From Synchiropus splendidus (Eukaryota; Chordata; Actinopteri; Syngnathiformes; Callionymidae): 64,000 nt of DNA. Shown piece by piece: positions 28,506 to 38,292 of this stretch (position 1 is its first letter; every line of letters begins with the position of its first letter). Where the stretch lies: assembly GCF_027744825.2 (NCBI RefSeq), contig NC_071339.1, positions 24,491,501-24,555,500 on the forward strand, in the 5' to 3' direction. Made by a program: the position numbers and the translations under genes. Below the pieces are notes generated by a model. It was not told the DNA's origin. It searched no databases and saw only the letters and a list, made by a program, of their open reading frames with translations.

Positions 28506-29776
28506 GTATACACTAGTGATTTACTATTTGTTTTTACGCTTTAAATGTTGATCCTTAGTAGATCCCTACATTTACACTCTGTTTATATTAATATCATATT
28601 AACTGCTATCCGAGGTCTTGCTTCTAGATTGTATTTACATTTGTGTTGTTGTCGGTATTCTGTTTCAGCTCTCCCCTCTGGGTCTTGGCCTTTGTGGGAG
28701 ACATCGACGCCGGTTTCCTCAGTTCCTCTGGATCTACTATCCGGACCGTTCCCTGCTGAAGACTCGACGTCGGCATCTGGGCTATCCGCACCTCCACAGC
28801 CACCGTCGCCGACACCATCAGCACAGCCAGCAACCACAGACAAGCCGCGGACATCGCCCCGGATACCAAAACAAAAAGAAAGAAATACTTGTGTGTGTGT
28901 GTGTGCGCGTACGTGCGTCCGTGCGTGTGTGTGTGCGTGTGTGTGTGTTTTATCTGTAATGCGGTTTGTCTATGTTCCGGCTATGTGCTTTTAGACGGTG
29001 TCATTTTACTATTGAAGGTGTTTGAGTAACTGTTGCTGCTAAGCGTCATTGTGATTTTACTACTATGCTTTAACGACGACGGACACTAGAGGTCGCGATT
29101 ACTATTTCACACTATGCTTTAACGATGGCGACCACTAGAGGTCGGGATTACTAATTTACACTATGCTTTAACGACGGCGGCCACTAGAGGTCGTGATTTT
29201 ACTAACTGTAATGTGCTTTAACGACGGCGGCCACTAGAGGTCGTGATTTTACTAACTGTAATGTGCTCTAACGACGGCGGCCACTAGAGGTCGTGATTTT
29301 ACTAACTGTAATGTGGTTTAACGACGGCGGCCACTAGAGGTCGTGATTTTACTAATTGTAATGTGCTTTAAGGACGGCGGCCACTAGAGGTCGTGATTTT
29401 ACTAATTGTAATGTGGTTTAACGACGGCGTCCACTAGAGGTCGTGATTTTACTAACTGTAATGTGGTTTAACGACGGCGGCCGCTAGAGGTCGTGGTTTT
29501 ACTAATTGTAATGTGCTTTAACGACGGCGGCCAATAGAGGTCGTGATTTTACTAACTGTAATGTGCTTTAACGACGGCGGCCACTAGAGGTCGTGATTTT
29601 ACTAATTGTAATGTGGTTTAACGACGGCGTCCACTAGAGGTCGTGATTTTACTAACTGTAATGTGGTTTAACGACGGCGGCCGCTAGAGGTCGTGATTTT
29701 ACTAATTGTAATGTGCTTTAACGACGGCGGCCACTAGAGGTCGTGATTTTACTAATTGTAATGTGGTTTAATGACA
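28506..29776 (+). repeat. Composite unit 9 (exons A and E only)
   Basis: A from 28,669 and E 28,995-29,029; B-C-D are deleted between GT tracts as in units 3 and 6. The first copies after E are again of the older GATTACTATTT type, then about 12 of the 50-bp type. Confidence 0.72.
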
Positions 29777-30165
29777 GTATACACTAGTGATTTACTATTT
29801 GTTTTTACGCTTTAAATGTTGATCCTTAGTAGATCCCTACATTTACACTCTGTTTATATTAATATCATATTAACTGCTATCCGAAGTCTTGCTTCTAGAT
29901 TGTATTTACATTTGTATTGTTGTCGGTATTCTGTTTCAGCTCTCCCCTCTGGGTCTTGGCCTTTGTGGGAGACATCGACGCCGGTTTCCTCAGTACCTCT
30001 GGATCTACTATCCGGACCGTTCCCTGCTGAAGACTCGACGTCGGCATCTGGGCTATCCGCACCTCCACAGCCACCGTCGCCGACACCATCAGCACCGCCA
30101 GCAACCACAGACAAGCCGCGGACATCGCCCCGGATACCAAAACAAAAAGAAAGAAATACTTTTCG
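29777..30165 (+). repeat. Composite unit 10 (truncated, exon A only)
   Basis: The last unit keeps the GTATACACTAGTG start and segment A from 29,940. It leaves the repeat at AAAGAAAGAAATACTT and enters unique DNA with no GT tract. This marks the right edge of the amplified array. Confidence 0.75.
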
Positions 30166-31051
30166 TTTTCAGCATTAGTCAATGTTTGAACTGTTTCTGC
30201 ATTGTAGGCTAAATAATCAAAACACGTTAGTAGCTACAATATTATTTCGGGTTTAAACATTTTTGAAGTTATTTAACATCTTATGAAGAAGTTTTTCATT
30301 CTTGAAATATTTCTTCAAGATAAAACAGTAGAAAGAAAACACTTTTTAGTCTTCACTAATAGTTCAATCGACACAGCTACCCAACTCATGCACCATTTTT
30401 TCAAAATGCTTTTAAACAGATAATTTGAACTTGTTTGAGAAATACTTTTAGTTTTCAGAATAGAACAAAAGAAAGAAATACTTTTAGTTTTCAGAAAACA
30501 AGGTTGAGTGAACAATGATGAAACAAAAAAGAAAGAAATACTTTAGTTTTCAGCATTAGTTCAAATGACACAGCTATTCAACTCACATGAGTTTCTGTTG
30601 AATCAGTCTATTTAATTTTACACCCTGTGTGAGTTTGAAACGATGCATTTTCAGAGTCTGTGATAACCAGTTAATTTGCTGCGGAGACGCGAGTTCTTTC
30701 CTGGACGGTTGAATCTTCAAAAGAGACAGTCTGAAGGCGGACCTCATTGTCTTCAGACAACATTGTTTAGGCTGTAGGAAATACACTTCTGTACCTTCCA
30801 CGTGTTCGTTTTCTCGTGAGAATGACAACCAAAAACACCCCAACTTAAAATCCAAAAGAATTTACACCCTGACAGAGGCGTCTAATTACCCTAACAGAGC
30901 TCTGGGCCCGCAACTACACCTGGCTTTGCCTCAGCTCCGATGGTGTAGAGTGACAAAGACTATCTCAGGCCCTGACCCCTTTTATTACACATTTCAGTTC
31001 ATTTTGGGGGTGCAGTCTCCACTGATTGATCCTGGTCTTCTTACGGTCCAG
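30166..31051. other. No gene recognised; short AAAGAAAGAAATACTT repeats
   Basis: AT-rich single-copy sequence. The motif AGAAAGAAATACTTTTAG, followed by TTTTCAG, recurs about four times between 30,150 and 30,560. The same motif ends segment A in every array unit, so the unit junction probably came from here. From 30,650 to 31,050 the composition is more balanced. Short open frames occur on both strands, but I recognise no protein. Confidence 0.6.
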
Positions 31052-31871
31052 GTCGTCATGGGTCAAATTCCAGATCTTGTGCCGTCTCCACCACATCTGG
31101 AAACACCTTTAGAATATTTATACATCTGTCTTTAATTGGCGACAATGGCAGAGTGGGTGACCCGATCCAAATCAACAAAGACGTCACCGAGGACCTACCC
31201 ACACGGACGGAGTATTTAGGTGACCCGATTCAGACCACATTTTACATCAGTTCCGGGGTAACCTTCGCTGTTGACCAGACCTTCCAGAACTTCATCCTCC
31301 TTTCCAAAAGGACTCCAGACTACCCATGGATGCCTCTTCCTCTGCACGTCGTAGGTGAATATTTATCTATTTATCTATCCATCTATCTATATCTATACAG
31401 TATACATATAAGTATATACATATATGTGTATCTATGTATTTACATTTACATATATAAGTATAATAAAAACGTTACGCCATGTTTATCACGTACCATGTCT
31501 CTTTTCATTGACAGATGTCGTCACTCATCTGTGTGACGTTCATTTAACGCAGAGTGATACTGGTAAAAATATTGAATTATTTTATAATTCGTTGTTAATA
31601 TCTCTATTATGTGTTACAACAGCCGCACTTCTATTTTTCAGATATTATCGCCTCCGCGAATAACTTCCCGGAGACGCTGATCGGCGCTGAGGAGCTTGAG
31701 CGGTTAATGCGTGTAACTTTTGAAGACGGAGATGCCCGTGCGGATCTGTCGGCTGTGAATCCGAGAGCGAGTCTTCAAGACAGCGGCACCGAGGCTCAGA
31801 ACACGCCGTGTATTATAATAATCGACAGCGAGGACGAGTTTGTCCGGGGCCGAGTACAGGAAATCGACTGA
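31052..31871 (+). CDS. Predicted spliced gene, 5' exons (1, 2, 3) with a SUMO-interaction-like motif
   Basis: Three exons fit one reading frame: exon 1 about 31,052-31,354 (after TTACGGTCCAG, donor GTGAAT), exon 2 31,515-31,562 (acceptor TTGACAG, donor GTAAAAAT) and exon 3 31,642-31,871 (acceptor ATTTTTCAG, stop TGA). All introns are phase 1 and the joined frame stays open to the TGA. Exon 3 is acidic and includes IIIIDSEDE (31,812-31,838), a hydrophobic run followed by Asp/Ser/Glu as in SUMO-interaction motifs. No ATG is visible in frame in exon 1, so a 5' exon is probably missing. A TATC/TATA microsatellite lies in intron 1. I do not recognise the protein. The seen facts are the splice dinucleotides and phase; expression is inference. 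Confidence 0.5.
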
Positions 31872-32041
31872 AGGGGAGTAACCAACGCTCTCTGAGCCGT
31901 AAGCGACGGTATAATTCGGCACGGAAGACAGGACCGGCGCGAGTCATTGGTGAGAAGGAGACAGCGATTCTAATCATAATTACGATAACTAGGTAAAGAA
32001 CAGCGGTATTTATTAAGTGTATATACATGCGTATGTGTGTG

Positions 32042-32098
<57 letters not shown>

Positions 32099-32106
32099 AT
32101 GAAAAG
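31872..32106. repeat. Intronic GT microsatellite and flank
   Basis: After the exon 3 stop there is about 160 bp with no recognised feature (GT dinucleotides in donor-like settings at about 31,898 and 31,949), then a GT tract at about 32,034-32,097. The tract ends at GCATGAAAAG, immediately before exon B. Confidence 0.7.
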
Positions 32107-32866
<760 letters not shown>

Positions 32867-32883
32867 CTGTTACTGCTAAACAA

Positions 32884-33270
32884 CATTGTGATTTTACTAC
32901 TATGCTTTAACGGCGCCGGCCACTACAGGTCGCGATTACTATTTACGCTATGCTTTAACGACGATGACCACTAGAGGTCACGATTACTATTTGCACTATG
33001 CTTTAACGTCACTGGTCGCTAGAGGTCGCAATTACTATTAACACTATGCTTTAATGACTGCGGCCACTAGAGGTCGTGATTACTATTTACACTATGCTTT
33101 AACGACGTTGACCACTAGAGGTCATGATTACTATTTGCACTATGCTTTAACGTCACCGGTCGCTAGAGGTCGCAATTACTATTAACACTATGCTTTAACG
33201 ACGGCGGTCACTAGAGGTCGCGATTGCTATTTACACTGTGCTTTAACGATGATGACCACTAGAGGTAATT
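32884..33270 (+). repeat. Ancestral-type minisatellite (about 8 diverged copies)
   Basis: Eight diverged copies of a unit of about 48 bp with GATTACTATT, CACTATGCTTTAACGACG and CCACTAGAGGTC. It occupies the same position relative to exons E and A as the 50-bp blocks do in the array, and it resembles the first copies after E in units 1-6 and 9. It is probably the older form from which the 50-bp minisatellite expanded. Confidence 0.8.
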
Positions 33271-33314
33271 GTAATGTGCTTTAATACATATACACTATGT
33301 ATTATACTATATAC

Positions 33315-33375
<61 letters not shown>

Positions 33376-33762
33376 TTCTTATACACTAATGATTCGTGAT
33401 TTGCTATTTGTTTTTATGCTTTAAATGACGGTCCTGAGTAGGTCCATACATTGAGTTTTTTATTTATTTATTTTTAACGCTCTTTAGGATATGCTTCTGT
33501 TGTGATGATGGTTTTGTCCATGAGTATTGATATGTATGCTACACGTGTTGTTGTTTTATTATAGCCATCGCTAGAAAACAACACGGCTCAACACCGGTTA
33601 TATGATTACGTAATTTTGTTTTTCCGCAGGTCGTATTTTTTCATATTGTACTAGGGTTATTTTCATATTACTCTGTTTATATTAATATCATATTAACTGC
33701 TATCCGAGGTCTTGCTTCTAGATTGTATTTACATTTGTATTGTTGTCAAAATTCTGTTTCAG
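33271..33762. repeat. AT microsatellite and intron before exon A
   Basis: An (AT)n tract at about 33,318-33,373 is followed by AT-rich intron-like sequence. Two stretches (from about 33,378 and from about 33,665) match the lead-in of the array units. The 240 bp between them are absent from the units, so the units carry a deletion relative to this locus, or this locus carries an insertion. Confidence 0.7.
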
Positions 33763-34414
33763 CTCTCCCTCCTGGGTCTTGGCCTTTGTGGGAGACATCG
33801 ACGCTGGTTTCCGCAGTACCTCTGGATCTACTATCCGGATCGTTCCCTACTGAAGACTCGACGTCGGCATCTGGGCAATCCGCACCTCCACAGCCACCGT
33901 CGCCGCCACCATCAGCACCGCCAGCAACCACAGACAACCCGCGGATAGCACCCCGGACACCAACGTCGACTTGCGCCGCATCACCCCCTGACCAAACCCT
34001 GCCTCTACCCCCTGCCCCCGAGCGCTCTGTCACAGCTACCCAAGACAGACCCCACGCTCCAGTGTCGCCGACCCTATTAGCGTTCCATGATGCAACGGCT
34101 GTAAAACAACAGCTTGAATTCAGAGTACGTACGCTTGAACGTCGTCTTCATCAGAGTGAAATACAGAGTCGTCGTCTAGCACGGCAAGCGCGTCAAGCAC
34201 GTAAATACCGCCGTTCGGCGAGAAATATACGTGAAGGTAAGATTAACAACCATTTCAACGAGTAATCAGCAGGGATGCATATGTCTTAAATATTATGATA
34301 ATCGTTACAGAACTCATCTTTAAGGACGTCACGAATAAAGCGCTGGTGTCTGAAGTTCTGAGACTCCTAAAACAACAAGGACCTGGTGGTAACAGACGTC
34401 GTGGACTGATCTGA
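33763..34414 (+). CDS. Modular gene, 3' exons: proline-rich then basic coiled coil
   Basis: Exon A is 33,763-34,236 (acceptor ATTCTGTTTCAG, donor GTAAGATT) and the last exon is 34,311-34,414 (acceptor ATCGTTACAG, stop TGA). Both borders are phase 1 and the joined frame is open, about 190 codons. The first two thirds are rich in Pro, Ser and Thr. The end of exon A is very basic with heptad-like Leu spacing (FRVRTLERRL, RRLARQARQARKYRR), suggesting a coiled coil with DNA-binding or oligomerising character. The last exon gives a short helical tail ending GGNRRRGLI. Array copies of exon A keep only the first ~190 nt and lose the coiled coil. The gene lies 210 bp upstream of the Polinton polymerase, same strand. 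The family is unknown to me. Confidence 0.55.
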
Positions 34415-34626
34415 CTGAAGTTAGACCCCAGTAAGGTCCATTTGGATCCTCATTATTTAAAAGCAGTGCTAGGTGATTACGGTTTGAGTTTGCTGTTGCA
34501 CTGCGGGTGATTGTGTTTTGAGGTCGCTGTTGCATCGCGGGTGATTGTGTTTTGAGACTGTTGTTTTGTTTATTAAATGTTTTTTAATTATTATTTTATT
34601 GTTATTGTTATTATTGTTATTACGCT
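34415..34626. other. Intergenic; 37-bp direct repeat
   Basis: No gene. A stretch around GCGGGTGATTGTGTTTTGAG occurs twice in a row (34,493-34,557), followed by an AT-rich TTATTATTG run just upstream of the next ATG. This could be promoter or terminal sequence of the Polinton, but no terminal inverted repeat was identified. Confidence 0.5.
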
Positions 34627-36699
34627 ATGGCCAACCATGATGGTTTTCCTTCCGGTTCTGACCCTGAATCCACACACAACCAGGACACTACACCACACCT
34701 CATTGACCAGAGTGCTTCACCAACACGTATGTTTCTGTCTCACTTGTTTGACAACGTGTCTGAGGAGGATGTAGTGCAGGTCTATGATCCGAGTATAAAT
34801 GAAAACATGGAGTCAATTTTTTTCGGCGAGAGAGAGGATAACCGAATTTTAAATATGGTTCCTGCATCATCTCGTGAGGGTAGGGCTGATACCTCTTTAG
34901 ACAATGGCGATTGGTTAGAAAGGTTTGTTGATAATCTGCAGACGACTGATTCAGGGACAACTGCTCTTGACCCTCTGGTAGATGTGTCTGACTCTAACTG
35001 TAGCGATGACAATGTTGATGATGACGGTGATTCGCTTCAGGAAGGATGTTGTATTAGAGGTACCGGTATTGAATCAGAAGTCATAGAGCCTTTTAACACC
35101 GATAGGATAAGAAGGGTGCTAACACGTCCTGCTGTACCGGACACTCCTGATTTAGCTACTTTCTACAGAGGTTGGATGCAACAGGTCAGGGAGTTGACTG
35201 ATGAAGCGCAGAGACTGGCAGATCGAGAGGATGTGGTTCAGCTTGAAGTGGTAGGTGAAGATGTTCAAGAACACGTTAATGTTGTGGTTGAAGGCGACGG
35301 TGGAAATATCTACCCTGCTTTTGAGGACCTCCTTAGCAACACAGTGCAATCTGACAGAGTCATCGCTATGGGTAAGAGAATTGAATAAACGGTCCAAATT
35401 GTACATATCCCTCGAGGAGGCGCAAAACGCAAGCTCGAGAAGACGCTGGATGCCAAAATTTTTGTTAAAAAAAGACGACATCTCTATGTAGTTGGTGGTG
35501 ATGGAACTGATCAGCTTTGCGTCGCAATCAGCCTTTCTTGTCTCCTTAATCCTAACCGTGCGTATCAAGATTGTGTTGAGTTGGGGAGGGAATTATTAAA
35601 CAAAGCTGGTTTAGATTCTCAAACACCTATCATATTCACAGATATACCCCTGTTTGAACGGATAGTGAGGCGTAAAATTGTTGTGTTTAATAAAACGACA
35701 GCAAACCAGCCATTAGCGCATTATGCCACCGGTTTTGCTGATGGTTCGGAGCCCTTATTCTTGTTTCTACTTCAGGGACACTATTACGGGGTGAAGAACC
35801 CTAGAGGTTTGTTAGGAACACATTACTTTTGCATCAGCTGTCATAAGGGGTATGAAGATAAATCAAAACACATATGCAAAGCTCACTGTAGCGTTTGTCA
35901 CGATCCTGTTTGCCCTACAGAGGTCCCAGACCCGGTAACTTGTGACGACTGTCGCAGGGTTTGTCACAACCCAGCAAAGAGACAGGTGGCTAAGGCTTGT
36001 CTTAATAGCCTTTGGGGAAAGTTTTGTCAGAGAGTGAACATGTCTCAGGTTTCTGTAGTGTCAGACCCCAACGAGTTTTTCAGTTTCATGTTTTCAGGGA
36101 AATACGAGGTCAGCTACTTTAACGTGCTGGATGAGAAAAAAGTTGTGATCCAGTGGCGTTACAATGGTCTCTACCCTCCTGGTAAAAGCAGCAATGCTTT
36201 TATCGGAGCTTTTACCACTGCTTATGCTCGTCTGAAGTTGTACAGTTACATGGAGAAATTGCAGGAGAATGTTCTCTACGTTGACCCAGACAGCTTGATA
36301 TATGTTGTGAAAGACGGCGAGACACCTTTAAAATTAGGTAACTATCTCGGTGATCTGACTGATGAACTCGATGGGGATAGCATCGAGGACATTGTTTCGG
36401 CGGGTCCTAAGACGTATGCTTATAGGACCAAAGGACAGAAGATGGTTGTGATGAAAGTTAAAGGTATCACGCAAATAAAAGAATCTTGTCAGCGGATAAA
36501 CTTTGACTCCGTCAGAGATCTTGTACAGGGCTATTTGCAGAATTCACCTGATGGGGTGCTTGAGACCCGGCAATGCAACATTGTGAGGGATAAAAAGAAC
36601 ATCGCAGTAAAAAACAGATCAGTTATTAAAAAACTCCGAGTCGTGTACGATAAGAGGCGATTGTTTTCGGACGGCACAACCAAACCTTTCGGGTTCTGA
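34627..36699 (+). pseudogene. Polinton DNA polymerase B, copy 1 (internally deleted)
   Basis: One frame is open from ATG at 34,627 to TGA at 36,699 apart from a single TAA at 35,386-35,388. The first ~250 codons are acidic and low-complexity. Then comes the polymerase N-terminal region with a Cys/His zinc-binding cluster (HYFCISCHKGYEDKSKH, then CKAHC, CHDPVC, CDDC). At about 35,960 the frame passes directly into the C-terminal palm (AKRQVAKACLNSLWGKF, motif B; YVDPDSLIYV, motif C). The 3'-5' exonuclease and palm motif A (DxxSLYP) are missing, so it cannot be an active polymerase. Motif C is DPDS instead of the usual DTDS. The deletion is in frame. In a complete Polinton this protein replicates the element, probably protein-primed. 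Confidence 0.85.
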
Positions 36700-36723
36700 T
36701 TTTTGAGTGGATGAGGGGTCATT

Positions 36724-37338
36724 ATGGAAGGAATTAATTTCGATCCGCGTTTGAAAACACCATTTTCATGTCTAGTGGTGGGACCGTCGGGGTCGGGAAA
36801 GACCCATTTTGTAAAATGTATACTTGAAAATTGTGAACATGTTATGGATGGATGGATAAATATTGTATGGATTTATACTTCTTTTCAACCTATGTACAGT
36901 GAATTGCAAAAGATGAATAAAAATATCAAATTCATTGGAGGTTTACCTGAATCTTTTGAAAATGAAGATGTATTTCCTTCTGATAGAAAACATTTGATTA
37001 TTCTTGACGACGATTTTTGAAGCGTCTGAAAGCCCAGAGGTTATTCGCATTTTTACGCAGTATAGACATCATAAAAATATGAGTGTTATATTGCTGACGC
37101 AAAACTTATTTCATCGCGGTAAATATAGTCGTGCTATTAGTCTGAATAGCAATTACTCTGTATTGTTTACCCGTCTCAAAGAGCTTTCTTTCTAGAAAGC
37201 TTTGAAGATGCTACAGCTGACGTTCACGGGTACTTAATCGTTGATCTAACACCCTCCTATCCAGAACGCTGCAGACTAAGGACTGGGATACTACCTCATC
37301 AGCGTCACACTGTGTACACACCAAAAACGTCTGCTTGA
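36724..37338 (+). pseudogene. Polinton packaging ATPase (FtsK/HerA type), copy 1
   Basis: Starts at ATG 36,724, 24 bp after the polymerase. It shows Walker A (GPSGSGKT, residues about 20-27) and Walker B (HLIILDDDF, about residue 95), then a frameshift near 37,015 into EVIRIFTQYRHH and VILLTQNLFHRG. Relative to copy 2, about 57 bp are missing near 37,168 between two GTTTA motifs, removing part of the C-terminal domain and shifting frame. The C-terminal GYLIVDLTPSYPERCRLRTG is still readable and ends at TGA near 37,338. Polinton ATPases of this family are thought to pump DNA into capsids. This copy is inactive as it stands. Confidence 0.85.
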
Positions 37339-37341
37339 GTT

Positions 37342-37668
37342 ATGTCAGCGCGTATAAAAAGAAACGCTCGTTTACTTAAGGAACTATACCATGCTCCGTA
37401 CCAAGAAACGAGTAAAGACATTTTGACACGTAGTTCCCGGGACTTCATTCAAGCTCTCGGTGAGATCGCCCTGAATGTTTTGAAGGGGAATGTACCATTG
37501 TCGCAGGCTCAGTTAAAAAAACTGAAAAAACAGAAGAAAAACATCAGACTCTTGGCTAATAAAAAAGCGTGCTTGAAGCGTAAACAAAGGATTCTTAAAA
37601 AGCAATCGGGTGGATTCCTGTTGCCGTTGCTAGCGGCTGCCGTTCCAATAATTGGAAATCTAATATGA
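37342..37668 (+). CDS. Small basic Polinton protein with hydrophobic C-terminus, copy 1
   Basis: An intact 108-codon frame starting 3 bp after the ATPase stop. The N-terminal half is amphipathic. The middle is very basic (KKLKKQKKNIRLLANKK), and the end is hydrophobic and small-residue rich (GGFLLPLLAAAVPIIGNLI). The basic stretch followed by GGFL and a membrane-active-looking tail is typical of small virion core-type proteins in Polintons and adintoviruses, sometimes compared with adenovirus pX. That comparison is from family knowledge. It is one of few undamaged frames in the element. Confidence 0.65.
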   Translation: MSARIKRNARLLKELYHAPYQETSKDILTRSSRDFIQALGEIALNVLKGNVPLSQAQLKKLKKQKKNIRLLANKKACLKRKQRILKKQSGGFLLPLLAAAVPIIGNLI

Positions 37669-37692
37669 GGACTTGTAAAGAAGTAAAACGCT

Positions 37693-38292
37693 ATGAAGAC
37701 TGTCCAGAAAGTGTATCTCGTCTCTCCTCGACAAATTAACCAGTTATCACGTCCAACCTCTGACATCCGTGAAACTGCCAAAGATGAATTGAATGAGAAG
37801 ATGAGGACCATTCTAAATGATTCTCAGTTAAACTCGTATGAGAAGATTAAAAACTACGATGCTCTATTGCAGAGATATTTAACCTTTACTAAACAGGATC
37901 AGAGAGACCAAAGGAGAGTAACTCTGACTTTACAACGAGACGGAGTCAGCGATCATCCCCTCGACTCTGACAGACGTGTCGAAAGCGTTCTAAAATCACC
38001 CTCTGTAACAGATGACCTGGGTAAGGATATTCTAAATAGCCTTCCGTCAAAAGCTCGAAGAAATGCTGAACACATTATCCGGAGGATATCCAAAAACGGC
38101 GACGGTTGGAATATGAATGGTGAATTTATGTATGAAGGAAATGCTGTAAAAGGCTCTCATGGGATCGATATATTCAAGTACCTTTCCCTACCGTATGAGA
38201 AAACAAGTTCTTCATTACCTGAGGGATGGTCCGAGTTTCTCGTCACATTATTAAAGCTAAACATCCCTCTCACCCTGCTGTCCAATCCTTAA
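37693..38292 (+). pseudogene. Conserved Polinton protein of unknown function, copy 1 (C-terminus lost)
   Basis: Starts at ATG 37,693, 24 bp after the previous gene; 199 codons. The N-terminal half is a charged predicted coiled coil. The C-terminal half has the pattern LPSKARRNAEHIIRRI, then GSHGIDIFKYL, then LPEGWSEFL and a terminal SNP, which I associate with an uncharacterised protein common in animal Polintons. Copy 2 continues for about 25 more codons after SNP; copy 1 is cut at about 38,290, where the junction leads straight into the middle of the polymerase B gene of copy 2. Confidence 0.65.

Noticed and set aside
13339..29776. Minisatellite blocks as a CRISPR array
   Set aside because: There are no unique spacers; the whole 50-bp unit repeats head to tail, and the surroundings are eukaryotic with no cas genes.
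13339..29776. Cloning-vector or linker contamination, suggested by many NotI sites
   Set aside because: NotI sites lie inside a natural minisatellite with point variants and occur at a regular 50-bp position; no vector sequence is present.
13902..30182. Minus-strand frames of 80-134 codons opposite segment A, some with a signal-peptide-like start
   Set aside because: They recur only because segment A is copied; they start or end in microsatellite; the plus strand has matching splice sites and the same phase in each copy, which explains the conservation better.
30926..31135. A 69-codon open frame just before predicted exon 1 as a separate gene
   Set aside because: No recognised family and poor start evidence; it overlaps, in another frame, the region proposed as exon 1.
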